From Okapia johnstoni (lineage: Eukaryota > Chordata > Mammalia > Artiodactyla > Giraffidae), in NCBI GenBank assembly GCA_024291935.2, contig CM044306.1, positions 22,527,501 through 22,591,500 of the forward strand: DNA of 64,000 nucleotides, given 5' to 3'. This document shows positions 21,754 to 32,739 of this stretch, piece after piece. Below the pieces are notes generated by a model that had not been told where the DNA came from, made no database searches, and worked only from the letters and a program-made list of their open reading frames with translations. Numbering within the stretch: the stretch's first letter is position 1; each line of letters begins with the position of its first letter. Position numbers and translations under genes: made by a program.

Positions 21754-22050
21754 CTCTCCCTCCTGCCATCCTGCCGGCTCCCCGGACTCCCCGCATCACA
21801 GCGGCTACGGCGGCATCCCGACCCACCTCCACCCTCCCCGCCCCCGCTAGCCCCCACTGACCACTGTGCCGGCCCTGGCCTTGGGGCCCCCCAGCCTGCC
21901 CTCCCGGCGGCTGCCCTCGGCCCCCACCGACTCTCTCGACTCTCTCGCAGGCGGGAGGAGGAGGGAGGGAAGGATGGGTGTGGAGCGGCCTCGCCGCGTC
22001 GGCGGTGGCGTCAGCAGCTGCCGCGGCCCCATTGGCCTCCAGCCTTGGCT
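21754..22050 (-). promoter_or_regulatory. Candidate internal promoter and first exon in intron 6
   Basis: On the minus strand a CCAAT box (CCAATGGGG, 22035) is followed by CpG-rich sequence with GAGAGAGTCG repeats and then a near-perfect donor GGGAGAG|GTACGTGAG (GT at 21753-21752). The next sense-strand exon is exon 7, 1.1 kb downstream. Such a transcript would lack the PDZ domain; the in-frame Met at 20543 in exon 7 could start translation. The ATG within this segment (21769) would enter exon 7 out of frame. Confidence 0.4.
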
Positions 22051-22649
22051 CCCAACCACAGGAATGCCTGGGCCCCACCCTCCGGCCAGCCAGGGAGAGG
22101 GGGGCTGGCGGAGGCCCCCAGATGCTGACAGCTGGGGCTGCTTGCCCAGCCGAGCTGGGGCAGCAGAGCTCAAAGCTGTTGCCCCACCCTGCCCAGAGGA
22201 GAGAGCAACGCCCTAGGTCCCGCCGGTCACACACAGTCCCCCACCCCACCACAGCGTGCCTCCCTCCGCCTGGGGAAGGTGAACGGGCAGGGCCTTTGAG
22301 ACTTGGGAAGAGCTGTCCACCTACCTCTCTGGGCCCCCAACCATCCCTGCCTCCCCCTCCCCAGGAAGGGCGAGGGGACAATCGAGGTCATGGGGTGGAG
22401 GTTCCCAGAGGGGCATGGTGCCAAGCATGGCACTGAGATTACAGTGATTATGAGCACACATCCAGGGCAGAAGCCAGCACGGCGGCTCCCAAGGCCTCCG
22501 GGCTTGGCCCGCAGCCCTCTCCCGGGGGGCAGTGACCTTGGGGGCAAGCAAGCTGTCTTCTGGCTGGTACCCATGAGACCAGGGAACTGGGCACTGGGCA
22601 GAGAGGACTTCTCTGGGCTCTGGGTCAGAGCTGGGAGGGAACAGAGAGG

Positions 22650-23275
22650 CAAGCGTGTGTGTTTGTGTGTGTGTGCATGTCATGCATAGAGTGTGTGGTA
22701 TAAACGGGTACACAGGTGAATGCAGGGTACATTGCATGCCACGTCTGCAGTGCCTGCTCTGTGAGCAGTGGGGTGAAGCAAGGGGCGTCTGCAGTGCGTA
22801 TCACAATTGTGGAAGTTCATGTGGTTGTCGCACTGCTGAGCACACACACCGGTACTAGGATGGAGCAGGCTGGGATGTCTGTGAGCACACGTGTCGTGAC
22901 AGCAGCAAACATTCGTGATGTCCTAAATATTCGTGCTGCAGTGGTGAGAAACCCAAGTGTGTGTGCTGTGACACACTGGTGGTGTGTTGTGGGGATCCGA
23001 GATGCTGAGGAGTGTGTGGTATGCTGTGATGCCTGTGGTCGTGAGCGTGGGGTAGTGGGTGCCTATGTGCAGCACTGAGGGGTTGTGTGTGTGGTGTGTT
23101 GTGTCTGGTGTGTGTTATCACATAGGACAGGCTAGACGAAGGGTGGGCTATGGGCTGTGTGGTGTGGCTGTGTACTGAGTGTGTCTGCTTGAGTATGGGG
23201 TGGTCCGTGGTATGCCGTGTAAATGCGAGCACACAACAATGTTTTGTGTGTGTGTGTTTATGTGTGTATCTACAG
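22650..23275. repeat. TG-rich degenerate repeat
   Basis: Over 600 bp enriched in TGTG and GTGTGG motifs between exons 6 and 7. It produces spurious cysteine/valine-rich open frames. Confidence 0.75.
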
Positions 23276-23606
23276 GAGACAAGCTCACGCGAGGCCAGGC
23301 GGGGAGCGGGTGGGGAACAGACATCTTACAGGAACCGCAGGAACATGCCAGTCTGGCAGGGCCTGCTGGGTCACCTTCCTCCCAGATACCCTGGCAGGAA
23401 TCCTGTGTAGCCCTGAATGAAGCAGCCAGCAGCCCCAACCTGGGGACGGGCCTGGCATCCCCAGAGAGGCAGCGCCAGGCTGGTGGTGCCCCCACACTCT
23501 CTCCTCTGCCTCCTAGAGGGGCCAATGCGGGAGAGAGGCCAAGGAGAAGGGCTGTGTCCCACCCTGCACCCAGGGTCCTCCACCTCGGACAGCGGGGAGG
23601 ACTCAC

Positions 23607-23661
23607 CAGCTGGAGGATGTCCTCATCCTTGGGCATGATGGAGAGTTCCAGAGTGTCATCG
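23607..23661 (-). CDS. ARHGAP23: ARHGAP23 coding exon 6 (end of PDZ, residues 143-161)
   Basis: This exon encodes (S)DDTLELSIMPKDEDILQL, the last PDZ strand and an acidic tail. It enters in phase 2 after a GTCTCCGTAG acceptor and ends in phase 0 at CTG|GTGAGT. The next exon begins AYSQ, so there is no extra peptide between ILQL and AYSQ. As I recall, ARHGAP21 has a short insert there in some isoforms. Confidence 0.93.
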
Positions 23662-23824
23662 CTACGGAGACAGGGCAGGGGGTCAAGCCAGGCTGAGGCA
23701 ACAGGCTCTGGGAGAACAGGGATCCTGGTCGCCAGGGCACCACCAGGGCAGAGGGGGAGGGTGTGGAGGGACTCGGGGAATGGGCTGGGGGCTCTGATGG
23801 GAGAAGGGAGGCAGGGGCGCTCAC

Positions 23825-23903
23825 CTATTCTGGATCAGAGCTATGACCTGGGAGTAGGTCTTCCCAATGACGCTCTCCCCATTCACCTTCACCAGCCGGT
23901 CTC
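23825..23903 (-). CDS. ARHGAP23: ARHGAP23 coding exon 5 (PDZ C-terminal half, residues 117-142)
   Basis: This exon encodes [19 protein letters not shown] followed by VIALIQN, the most conserved PDZ segment (GDxLxxVNG followed by the peptide-groove helix). The acceptor is GTCCCCAG and the donor AATAG|GTGAGC. It enters in phase 1 and leaves in phase 2, splitting a serine codon. It lies 163 bp downstream of exon 6 on the plus strand and 201 bp from exon 4, so exons 3-6 form a tight cluster. Confidence 0.95.
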
Positions 23904-24104
23904 CTGGGGACCAGGGGCAGGGCCACAGGTGAGCAGGCCAAAGGGTGTCAGTAGCCCCACTTGAGACCCCCTGCATCACATATGGATGGCAATGTGGGGC
24001 AGGAGCCTCCCCAGTGGCTGGCTCCCAGAATTCCATCCTAACCAGAGGGGCGGGAAGAGAAATTCCCGAGCGGTGCAATGAGCCAGGTAACTGGGACAGC
24101 TCAC

Positions 24105-24200
24105 CTGTGCGAAGGCCCGCCCTATGGGCAGGGCCATCATCCTTCACATTCTTGACAAAGATGGTGTCCATGGGCTCCAGGCGGTGCCGGGGGGAGGGTC
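24105..24200 (-). CDS. ARHGAP23: ARHGAP23 coding exon 4 (PDZ middle, residues 85-116)
   Basis: This exon completes the glycine codon from the microexon, then encodes [20 protein letters not shown] and on to [15 protein letters not shown] forms a central PDZ strand and GPAHRAGL the following helix-turn typical of PDZ folds. The acceptor is GCTCAGCAG and the donor ACAG|GTGAGC. It enters and leaves in phase 1. The internal ATG here is in frame and could serve as a start only if upstream exons were bypassed. Confidence 0.95.
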
Positions 24201-24234
24201 CTGCTGAGCATCGGTCAGGTTAGCTGGGGGTGGC

Positions 24235-24610
24235 TACTGAAGGTCACACCCATGCACAGCTACACACACGGGGGACACACACTCAGAGAATGAGCACACT
24301 CACACGGACACAAAACAGAGCCACACATCCACGGGGACACGGACACACAGGATCAGACAAAACACACTAGGATGAAAAGTTACACGGACACATGGATTCG
24401 CTCCTTAAATGGCTCCTGTGTCCTAGCACCGTGCTAGAAAGGAGACCTCAGAGGAAGGACAGACGGGGCCCCTGCCCTTCCCGAGCTCATTGTCTAGTGG
24501 GGCAGACAGACAGGCATGCACACACATACACACACAAACATCACAAAACAAAAGAAGGGTGCCATAAAAGTCCAGCAAGGAGAGACACCCACACACTCAG
24601 AGCCTGTCCA
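24235..24610. repeat. CA-rich degenerate repeat in intron 3
   Basis: Scattered CACACAC and GGACACA motifs. A diverged old-repeat piece lies at about 24390-24500 (TCCTAGCACCGTGCTAGAAA). Confidence 0.7.
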
Positions 24611-25375
24611 CATCCAGACCCAGGGAGAGCTAAGCATGGCCCTGAGGCTCACAGACACCCTGACCTCCCACCCCACTCCCTTCCCCAGGGTCAGGGCTGC
24701 AGAGGCCTGTGATCCCAGGACTGGCACTCGCTCCTTGATGATATCACATTACATCCCAGCATTACTCCTCTGCTGCTAAGTGCCATATCCCTCAGAGAAA
24801 CAGGCCTGCACTAGGTCGGCTGGCTCCTCCCCCACCATAGGCCTCTGCAGTGGGGATTCAGAAAGACAGAGTCCCCATGCGCACCCAGTAGAAGCCTCAG
24901 GTGCAGAGATGGAAGCCTGCCTGTTCAAGAAGTTCTGCCTTGAACACCCTGGGGAGGCATTTGGGAGAGCAAGGGTGACAGCCAGGGGAGTTAGTCTCAC
25001 ATCTGAAAACAGAAGGACCTCAGGGCCGCCCTTATACCCTGAGAACCCTAGTGTCTCTGCCCCCAGGGACAGCCCTCTATCAGCCTTCCTACCCCCACGG
25101 TGCTGCAGGTCCTGCCTGAGCCTCCATCTAGGCTGGGAGTAACTCTAGGGCAGGGGCCAGGGCTTAGAAACCCACCTGCTCCCCAGAACACCTCCCCCAG
25201 TGTGAAACGGACAGGTCCGAGGAAGACAAATGTGGAGAAAAGAGAAGGAGCAAAGAGTAAGCATGTGTGCAAGCGGATACACAAGAAAGAGCAGACAGGG
25301 GCTGCAGTCGAGGGCGAGGGTGCAGCAGAATCCAGGCTGACCTGGAGGAGAGGGCCAGACACAGAGCGGGACCCC

Positions 25376-25405
25376 AGCCCAGCCCAGCCCAGCCCAGCCC
25401 AGCCC
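25376..25405 (-). repeat. (GGGCT)6 pentanucleotide array in the intron after the microexon
   Basis: Six uninterrupted units (AGCCC on plus, GGGCT on minus) occupy sense-intron positions +10 to +39 after the 28-nt exon. G-triplets in this position are known binding sites for hnRNP F/H family splicing factors; a role here is inference. Confidence 0.9.
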
Positions 25406-25414
25406 ACTCCTTAC

Positions 25415-25442
25415 CTCTTCCTCGGCCTCCATTCTCTTCCTC
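25415..25442 (-). CDS. ARHGAP23: ARHGAP23 coding exon 3, a 28-nt microexon (residues 76-84)
   Basis: This exon encodes EEENGGRGR plus the first base of the next glycine codon. It enters in phase 0 and leaves in phase 1. The acceptor is CCCTGCAG and the donor is GAG|GTAAGG. The peptide is an insert in a PDZ surface loop that also exists in ARHGAP21 (DEENGNRGG-like). Six GGGCT repeats on the sense strand begin 10 nt inside the downstream intron; such G-runs commonly help recognition of very short exons. Skipping it alone would shift the frame, so its inclusion should be constitutive. Confidence 0.93.
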
Positions 25443-27950
25443 CTGCAGGGGACAGAGGCGGGTGTGGGCCCTCGGCAGCACAGGGGGAGGCCCAGCTTCG
25501 CTGGGGTGGGCCCCTTCAAGCTCCCCCACCCATCAGCCTCCCCTCTTATCATCCTTCAACTAGCCCAGAAGCCAGAGGCAGAGGGAGGGTTGTCTACGGG
25601 GAGGTCACATCCCAGGCAACGTCCCCCAGTCACAGAAGCCCTCTTTCATGCCTGCTAGTCCTACCACATCAGCATCTCAGCCATCTGAAAGCCCCCAATC
25701 CAATGGGGGACTCAGGACCCCTCCCCTTGGAGAGCTCGAAGCCCAGCGGAGGAGGGGCCAATCCACTGACACACAGACAGGACCCAGGCAGACACAGATA
25801 AGCAGGCATGACAAGTGCCAACAGTGGCTATCAGCTCTCAGAGAATGGGGAGGGGAGACCTGATTAGTCCCTCTGGGAGGGGGCGGTTTAAGGCAAGTTT
25901 CAGGCCGACTGAAAGAAGGCACTGGGGTGGGGTGAGCGGAATACGCAGGCACTCGGTGGCAGAAACAGGACTGGGTCAGCTGAGCTGAAGCAAAGAGTCA
26001 ACACCAGCAAGTGACAAGAGTCAGACTCAAGCTTTCAGGTCCGAAAGGAAAGAACGAGGGAGCCAGTTGAAGTTCTTGAGTGGGAGAGAGTAGATATGAA
26101 AATGTTTCCAGCATCTAGGTGCAGGGCTAAGAAATGGCCTCAAAGAGACCCATGAGGGAAGTCTCTGGGCTCATCCTCGTGAATGAGGAGGGAAGGGCAC
26201 TGCATTTGGGGAAAAATCGGAAAAAGGCAAGAAGAAGTCAGAGAGACAGGCCAGGCCAGCAGGGTGTAGCACTTTCCAGCTGGATAGGACCTTTGGGGTC
26301 ATCTTGTCTAATCCACCCCACAGATCACCCACTTTACAGACGACAGGGTGTGATTTGTCCAGGGCCACTCAGAAACAACAGAGCAGCCAGTGCTGAACCC
26401 CAGGAGTCTGGGGAACCTCAGCCAGGACAGGAAGCCGCGGGGCTCTGTGTTGGAGAGCAGTCCCTTGGCGCCCGTCTTCCCGAGCGGGGCGCGTGCCCAC
26501 TGATATGAGCTGACAGCACTGTGAGCGGGTGGCAGCGGCAGATGGATGCATCTAGACGGGTGAGCGCCCTGCAGGCTCCCAGCCCTGGGCATGTTCTGGA
26601 AAGGGACGGAGCCCGTCCCTGGCTTGCCCTGCCCTGGAGTCTTCCACGTGAGCGAGGTCTCTCTGAGACACAGGCCAACCACCCAGCCTAGACCACTCGA
26701 GCTGCATCTGCAGGGCCACCCTCCGGAGGTCCCCTGAGGGAAGGAGGAAGGTCCAGAAAGGGGGTACATTCTGGGGAAGGAAGGACCCGAGGTTCCAGGG
26801 AACTGGGAGGCTGGTGTCCTCAGGCTTAAGGGGTGAGGCAGTGCCCCTACCACACATCATCAGCCCCTCTTACAGCCAATGAGAAGATTTGGCTCATACC
26901 CAGACTCAGACACAGGTGTGAGAGCTACGCAGCGACATGTACGCGTGAAGCGTATATATAGACACATGTCTAGATATACACACATGCGTGTACATGACTA
27001 GCATACCATGCACGCATATGTGCATACAAAGAAACGAGCAGGCACACGGACTCAGGCAGAGAAATCCAATGCCTTGGTTCTCTGGCAGGTGGGACTAAGC
27101 TCCCTGTCCCTCAACAGCTGTGCAGGCTGGTCCCAGCCCTGGGGGAGGGGAGAAACAGGTTCATGGGCCCCAAAATAAATCGTTCTCCCCTCCTGCTGGG
27201 AGAGAGGAGGGGAAGGGAATTGGGCCCTCCTGGGGAGTCCTGGTTCCTGCCTAGGCCCCCCTCAAGCCTTCCTGTCAGGGAGCCCCCAGCCCCCAGCCCA
27301 TACCGTGGCTCGGTTGGAGTAGCCCCAGTTGCTGGACTCAGAGAACCTGATATTTATATTAGGGCTGGAAGGGTTCCTAGGGGTCAAATAGATAAATGCC
27401 CTCAGGTGACAGCAGCAGACATGGAGCCCAGAGAGGGTGAGACTGCCCAAGACCCACTGTGAGTTAGGAGTTGTACCAGCACTGGGGCCCAGGTCTCCAG
27501 CCCAGCGCAGGGCTCTTTCTAGGCACAGAGCTGAGGCCAGCAAGGGCCTGGGGCACTCTGGGAGGGGTCCCGGAAGTGTGAGGACAACTGCCCTAGAGCT
27601 CAGGCTGGGGAGGGTCAACTAACCCAGCTCAGAAGCGGCCGGTAGACAAAGGGTCCTTGGAAGCCCATCTCCTGAGAAGTTGTTCACCTTCCAGAGGCCG
27701 AGAGTCCCGGGGCGGGGGGAGCATCCTGACTCCCCCACCTCTAGCTCCTTGTCCCAAGCCAACCACCCCGTTCTCCTTAGAAGACTGAGCCCAGAGCAGA
27801 TAGGGGGCTTGTCATACCACACAGATGACCCAGCCAGGGCTGCCCCTGCCTCTCGGTGACCCTCTTCCCCAGGCACAGGAGCACCCGGAGGAGAGCACAA
27901 AGGAGTTACCCTGAAAGCTCCCTCAGGGCAGGCCGGGGGTGCAGGCCTAC
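25443..27950. other. Intron 2
   Basis: Mostly unique sequence. MIR-like pieces lie near 26280-26410 and 27340-27520 (CCCAGAGAGGGTGAGACTGC). An ATACAC/TATATA-rich stretch is at 26930-27030. I see no additional exon. Confidence 0.5.
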
Positions 27951-28112
27951 CTTCAGGCTGCAGTGCACAGCGGACTCGGGTGGGTACACGATGAAGTGGC
28001 GCAGGGTGAAGCCGAAGCCGTCCTGGAGGCTTTTGTGCAGGAGCAGTGTCCGTGGGCCCTGCCAGGGGAGGGGGCGCGCGGGAGAGCACCCATCTCTCGG
28101 GCCCAGGGGCAG
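27951..28112 (-). CDS. ARHGAP23: ARHGAP23 coding exon 2 (start of PDZ, residues 22-75)
   Basis: Fifty-four codons run from LPLGPRDG to AVHCSLK. They contain the PDZ carboxylate-binding loop GFGF (residues 53-56) followed by [12 protein letters not shown], which is nearly identical in ARHGAP21 and ARHGAP23. A TTCTGCTCCCACAG acceptor precedes the exon, and a GTAGGC donor follows CTGAAG. It enters and leaves in phase 0. The PDZ domain is expected to bind C-terminal peptides of partner proteins at junctions or membranes; the ligand cannot be read from sequence. Confidence 0.95.
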
Positions 28113-28264
28113 CTGTGGGAGCAGAACGAGCAAAGGTGAGATGCCAGTCCGCACACAGCCTCCTGCAGCCTGGAGGACCTGGGGGGAGGGCTGGGGCCCA
28201 CCGACCCGGCTGTGCCCAGACCCCTGCTCCCCTCTCCCTTCTTTTCCCACACTCATCAGCCCAA

Positions 28265-28625
28265 CAGCTTCCTTTTTTTTTTTTTCCTCAGTCCCTCAAG
28301 ACACCTATGCGTCCAGGGAAATAACAGTGCAGCAAGTCAGGTGTCCGTTCTGTTCAGTTCAGCCAAAGTTCACTGACTCTGGACACACAGCCTTCCTGCC
28401 TGGGAATTGCCCGCTGCACAATCTCACATACGCACACGTGCACACGGACACGGGTACAGACACACCCACATGCACTCACATAGACAGGACACACCACAAA
28501 CACCCAGACAAGAACGCTCGTGTGCAAAGGTGCACAGACACACCGATGAGCACACACATGCTCACGGAGACACAGACATGCGCACACAACACACACAGGC
28601 ACAGACAGACTGACGCACACATGCA
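28265..28625. repeat. T-run and CACA-rich tract
   Basis: Thirteen or so T residues at about 28271-28284, then imperfect ACAC repeats from 28420 to 28625, about 150 bp upstream of the acceptor of exon 2. Confidence 0.8.
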
Positions 28626-28629
28626 TCCT

Positions 28630-31010
28630 TCAGGAGCAGCAGCAAGAAGACATGAGGGACCATGAGTCACAAGGGAGTGGACTGGACAGCAGACAGTCCG
28701 CTGAAGGGACCGAGCCCACATGTCTGGCTGGCTCACCAGAACTGAGTGGATAACCGGGCTGGGGAGACACTCCTCTACCCTCTGGCCACCCCACCTGAGT
28801 ACTTGGGATTCCCCAAGATGGCAGGGCAGAGGGTGTCTGAAGACGAGGGTTTGGGGGCACATGGGTCTGTTTCTGGGGTAAGAGGGAGAGAAGGAGGTTA
28901 GTGCCTGAGAGGAGGTTGCTTCAGGTGGGAAAGTGGGTGACAGGAGGGAGTCAAAGTGAAGGGCAGTCTGCCTGCTGAACAGCCAGGACACCTCCCTCAG
29001 GGGTTCACTAACCCCTGATCTCGGGCAGCCTAACCCACCTGGTGTCCCTAATCCAAACCCCTTGGAGGGCAAGAAGCCCCTCCCCTCCCTCACCCCCTCG
29101 CTTCTCCTTGGCACCAGGCAGAAGAAGCCTTCAGCTGCAGAAAGAAAGGTGCAGCTGGGTGCAGAGGGAAGAAGATTCCGGGGTGAGGAGCTCCCCCTTC
29201 ACTACAAAATCCCCCTCACTCCCCACCTCAAAACTGCAACTCTAATGCACTCATCCTAAGAAGTCCCTGCCCGCATCCAGCCACCCTCCAGTTTACACAT
29301 CTGGCAGAAGGAGTGGATCCTGTGCCCAGCCCTAAGCTAGCGATTTCTGCGTGGGGTGGGGGCTGGGCTCCATGGGGCAGGAGGTTTGGGGAGGGGATAT
29401 CCTCAAATCTCAGAAGATTAAAGTGCCACAGAAGTAACAGGCTTGCTTCATACAGTTCCAGAAGACACAGCCAGGTGGAAGATTTGAGAAGGCTGAGCAA
29501 AACTCCTAGCCAGGGAGATCATTCTAATCATATACATCTGGAAAGTGACCCAGATGGCGTTCTGAGCTCTCTGTCCTCACAAAGGCCCAAGTGAAAGCTG
29601 GATGACCCCCATCAGGGAGGCCGTAGGAGGCCTCAGCTGGTTTTCTGGCATCAGGCGGAAGGTCCGATGATGCCCCCTCAGCTCCTTCCACTTGTGGCTA
29701 TAGCCTGGACACTCCCACTGAGCCCCACACCCCCACGGAGGTCTGAGGAGCCCAGAAGAGAAAATTCTCTGGGAATTCTGCTGAGATCTGAAATCCCCTA
29801 GATTTCCTATCTCTGCTGATCTGGCAAGGAACAGATGAGAAAGAGAAGAGGGCCTCCGGGGACCCTCCACTGCCCCCTCCTACCAAACCCCCTGCTCCTG
29901 CCCAGCGTGGAGTGCCTCCGCTGCACATCCTCCACCGGGGCTCTGAGCTGAGGCTGTGTGCAGGGCCTATTGTTTTGCTGGTGTCCTGGATTATGGTTTA
30001 AGCCACCAGCTGCCCCAGTGATGAGAAGTGGCTGGGACAGGTCCCCGCACGCCCCCCGCCCCTCCCCCAGCACACATCCTGCCTGGAGCTGCCAGCTGCC
30101 TGGGGGTGCCACTCCCTGGGGAGGAGGGGCCTGTAATCAAGGGCAGTGAGCATGCCTTTCTCTCTCGGGTCCTCTCCTCACCCAGGCACCACTGGTGCTC
30201 CCTCCCTTATCTCTGCCTCTCCCTTTCCTTTTTCCCTTCCTTCCAAGGCCCCTTCCCCCATCCCTGCCAACTAGGCGCATGAGAATGTCAGTGTGGTAAT
30301 CCCCCTGGCACAGGAACCACAGCCCTGCCTGAAAAGGAGACACTGCAGCCCCCATCAATGACCAGATTTGGCGGCCCTTCCGTGGGAAGTTCTTCCTTAG
30401 GTTTAACCTCAATCCTTCATGCTATTACACATGCATGTTTCCTCTGCTCTCCTCCCATCTGGGACAGTGCTGGGTCTTGCTCTCGTCTTGAGGGGGAGGG
30501 AGGTGACAGATGAAGAAACAGAGAAGGAGGGACCAGCAGTGGAAAGTGATTAGACTGGGAAGAGGTATAGCTCACACACACATCCCCAACTGTGCTATCT
30601 GAGGTAGGTACAGAGACAAGAGCAAGGAGAGAGGGAGGCTCGGGGGACACAGGGACATCACCAAGTAATGCCCTAGCCCAGATATACTTCCAAATGCTTC
30701 CACCTTCGGGTCAGGAGAGACATCCAGAAATTTCCACTGATGGTGGGAGAAGGGCAGGCCGCCCCAGGGCCACAAATAAGACAGAACTGGACATGTGATG
30801 GGCTGGCAACACCAGGAGCTAGAACCCAGGGGAGTCCGGCTCCTCCCCTCCCCCAGGAGCATAAAGAGGTCATTGCGGGGAGCACAGCATTCACGCTGGG
30901 CATGACGCCCACTGTGACTCACACCCTGCCAGCCTGGTCGATCTGGGACCTCAGAAACACTGTCCCCACCCCTCCACCCCTGCCATATCAGTCCTCACCC
31001 TGAGGTCACT
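28630..31010. other. Intron 1, unique section before the candidate 47-nt exon
   Basis: Non-coding sequence, locally purine-rich. Apart from open frames lacking splice context I see nothing specific. Confidence 0.45.
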
Positions 31011-31016
31011 CATTAC

Positions 31017-31063
31017 CTCCTTGGTCCGCTTGAAAACCCTGTGTGTCTCTGTGCCCAGGTCCC
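31017..31063 (-). other. Candidate 47-nt cassette exon
   Basis: A strong pyrimidine-rich acceptor (CTCTTCCTTGTAG) precedes 47 nt that end in AAGGAG|GTAATG. Read with one carried-in base it encodes (G)DLGTETHRVFKRTKE, leaving in phase 0, which is exactly the phase exon 2 needs. It lies 0.4 kb downstream of the CpG-island donor at 31463. I do not recognise the peptide from known ARHGAP23 isoforms. Confidence 0.35.
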
Positions 31064-31462
31064 CTACAAGGAAGAGGGCAGAGTTCTGACTCAGAGTCAC
31101 TGTCAGCCTAAACTCTCCAGGATTCCATGCCCTGGCATCTCTTCAAACCCCGGTCCTTTCCATCTTTCTGCCACCTGTAAACCAAGAGGCTTGAGCCCAC
31201 TGCAGGCCACCACCAGACTTAGAGTTCTCAACCAGCAACCCCAGAAAAGGTCTCAGCCATCAGTCTGCCGCCCTCACCTGCATCTCTCCAGCTCCTCACT
31301 CCCTCCCCACTCCAGGGCATGGGTCCCGGAAGACTGGGCGGCGCACACAGCTCAAGGATCGCAGGGAGTTGTTGGTGACCTGGTCCCATCCACCTGGGCG
31401 AGGCCTGCCCGGGCCCCTGCCCCGCTTCAGACCCCGGCCCCGCTGGCCCGCGCGGCGCTCAC

Positions 31463-31763
31463 CCTGGCTGGATGCGCCCCTGGCGCGCGGCGGTCGCTGT
31501 GGCTGAGGCAGGGCAGCCAGAGGCAGCGCGGCTCCGGGGCGCTGCAGTCCACGCCGACGGCGCGCTCCCAGCGCCAGCCCCCGGCCCCCGCACGCTCCAC
31601 GCGCCACACCGCGCTGCCCACGAGAGCCGCGGCTGGCGGGGGCCTCCGGGGCCGGCCGCCCCGGCCCCAGCGCGCCGCGGGCTCGTCTTCCGGAGCCCGG
31701 CGCGCCACGCGGGGGCCGGCGGCCCGCTCCTCGGCGCCCGGCGGGCGGCGTCCTCGGTACCCT

Positions 31764-31799
<36 letters not shown>

Positions 31800-32030
31800 G
31801 CGGGCCCCGGGGGTCCCCGCCCGCCCCCCGGAGCCGCGGGCCCGGGGCCCTGGGGCCCCGAGGGGACGGACGGCCCGCGCGGACGGCGGCAGGACGGCTG
31901 TAGCGGCTCCGCACCTCCCACGCCTCTCCGCCGAGGGCGCCTGAGCCCGGACACACCGACGAGTCGCGCAGGGCAGACGCCTCCCCCTCCGGGGCGGCCC
32001 CTGTCCGCGGCCGCCCCATCCTACACACAC
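31463..32030 (-). other. Candidate alternative first exon in a CpG island
   Basis: A CpG-dense segment ends in a clear donor (CCAGG|GTGAGC, GT at 31462-31461) on the sense strand of ARHGAP23 inside intron 1. All three frames are open across it. The frame starting at ATG 32030 is rich in proline and arginine with about 12 consecutive prolines from the CGG tract, and reaches the donor in phase 1. That phase joins the 47-nt exon-like segment at 31063-31017 and then exon 2. The frame starting at ATG 31954 reaches the donor in phase 0 and would join exon 2 directly. It could equally be a non-coding first exon; coding status is not established. Confidence 0.4.
31764..31799. repeat. (CGG)12 trinucleotide tract
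   Basis: Twelve uninterrupted CGG units on plus (CCG on minus) lie inside the 31.4-32.0 kb CpG island. Depending on frame the minus strand would read polyproline, polyarginine or polyalanine. Such tracts are typically length-polymorphic. Confidence 0.95.
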
Positions 32031-32099
32031 ACCCCCACACAGGAGAGGCCCTGCGCACTGCCCCCGCAGTCACACACTGCACACCCCGTGCAGGCGCGC

Positions 32100-32679
32100 G
32101 CGGGTACATACGTACACACACACACTCACACACACACACTCACGCACACATCCCACTCACAGGAAAACTCTCCGTACCCGCCCGCACACGCTATACTCCT
32201 TCCAGTTCAAAGCTCATGCATCTTGCTGCACCCCAGAGAGATACACACTCGCATGGGTACACATGTAAACACACACCCAACATACACCCAACCCACACAC
32301 ACATCTAGGCACCCTACACCCTCCCCCCACAGGCACACTCATTCTCCCTATGTCCACATACCCCACAGAAACACACACACACACACACTACACCCCTCAT
32401 ACACATGGTGCGCATGGACACCCTTCTTTATGCACACAGGCTTTGGACACCCTCCCATGGGTATAATGGCCCCCACCTCCCACTGAGACACATTTGTAAG
32501 CATATCCACTGTGCCCTTAAAAGCACACCAGGCCCCCTCCTACCTACCCCCACCTGCCCACACCTCCCCCCAACAGGGAGACCCACAAAACCCACAAAGG
32601 CACACACCTATAGGACATGTACACACTACTCAGCACAGCCACTCAATGCATTGCTGCTGTGCCCCCTCAGGTCTCTCTG

Positions 32680-32713
<34 letters not shown>

Positions 32714-32730
32714 TCACACACACTGCCCTG
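32100..32730. repeat. CA-rich region with short (CT)n(CA)n
   Basis: ACACAC clusters at 32112-32150, 32368-32390 and (CT)n(CA)n at 32677-32722. It explains the threonine/histidine-rich open frame on plus. Confidence 0.85.
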
Positions 32731-32739
32731 CACAGGGAG

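Larger units (their letters stand above)
31420..32030. promoter_or_regulatory. Intron-1 CpG island
   Basis: CpG density is very high with no repeat-derived sequence, in sharp contrast to AT-neutral flanks. Position within intron 1 on the sense strand, plus a donor at its downstream edge, suggests an alternative promoter. Long open frames on both strands here are a by-product of GC content. Confidence 0.6.

Noticed and set aside
20880..24610. Regularly spaced short CA/TG repeats resembling arrays
   Set aside because: Degenerate microsatellites without spacer-repeat structure; not a CRISPR array.
31041..32486. 481-codon open frame on plus strand
   Set aside because: It crosses a CpG island, a CGG tract and CA repeats. 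The product is low-complexity without any recognised domain, and it lies antisense to ARHGAP23. Length is explained by GC content.
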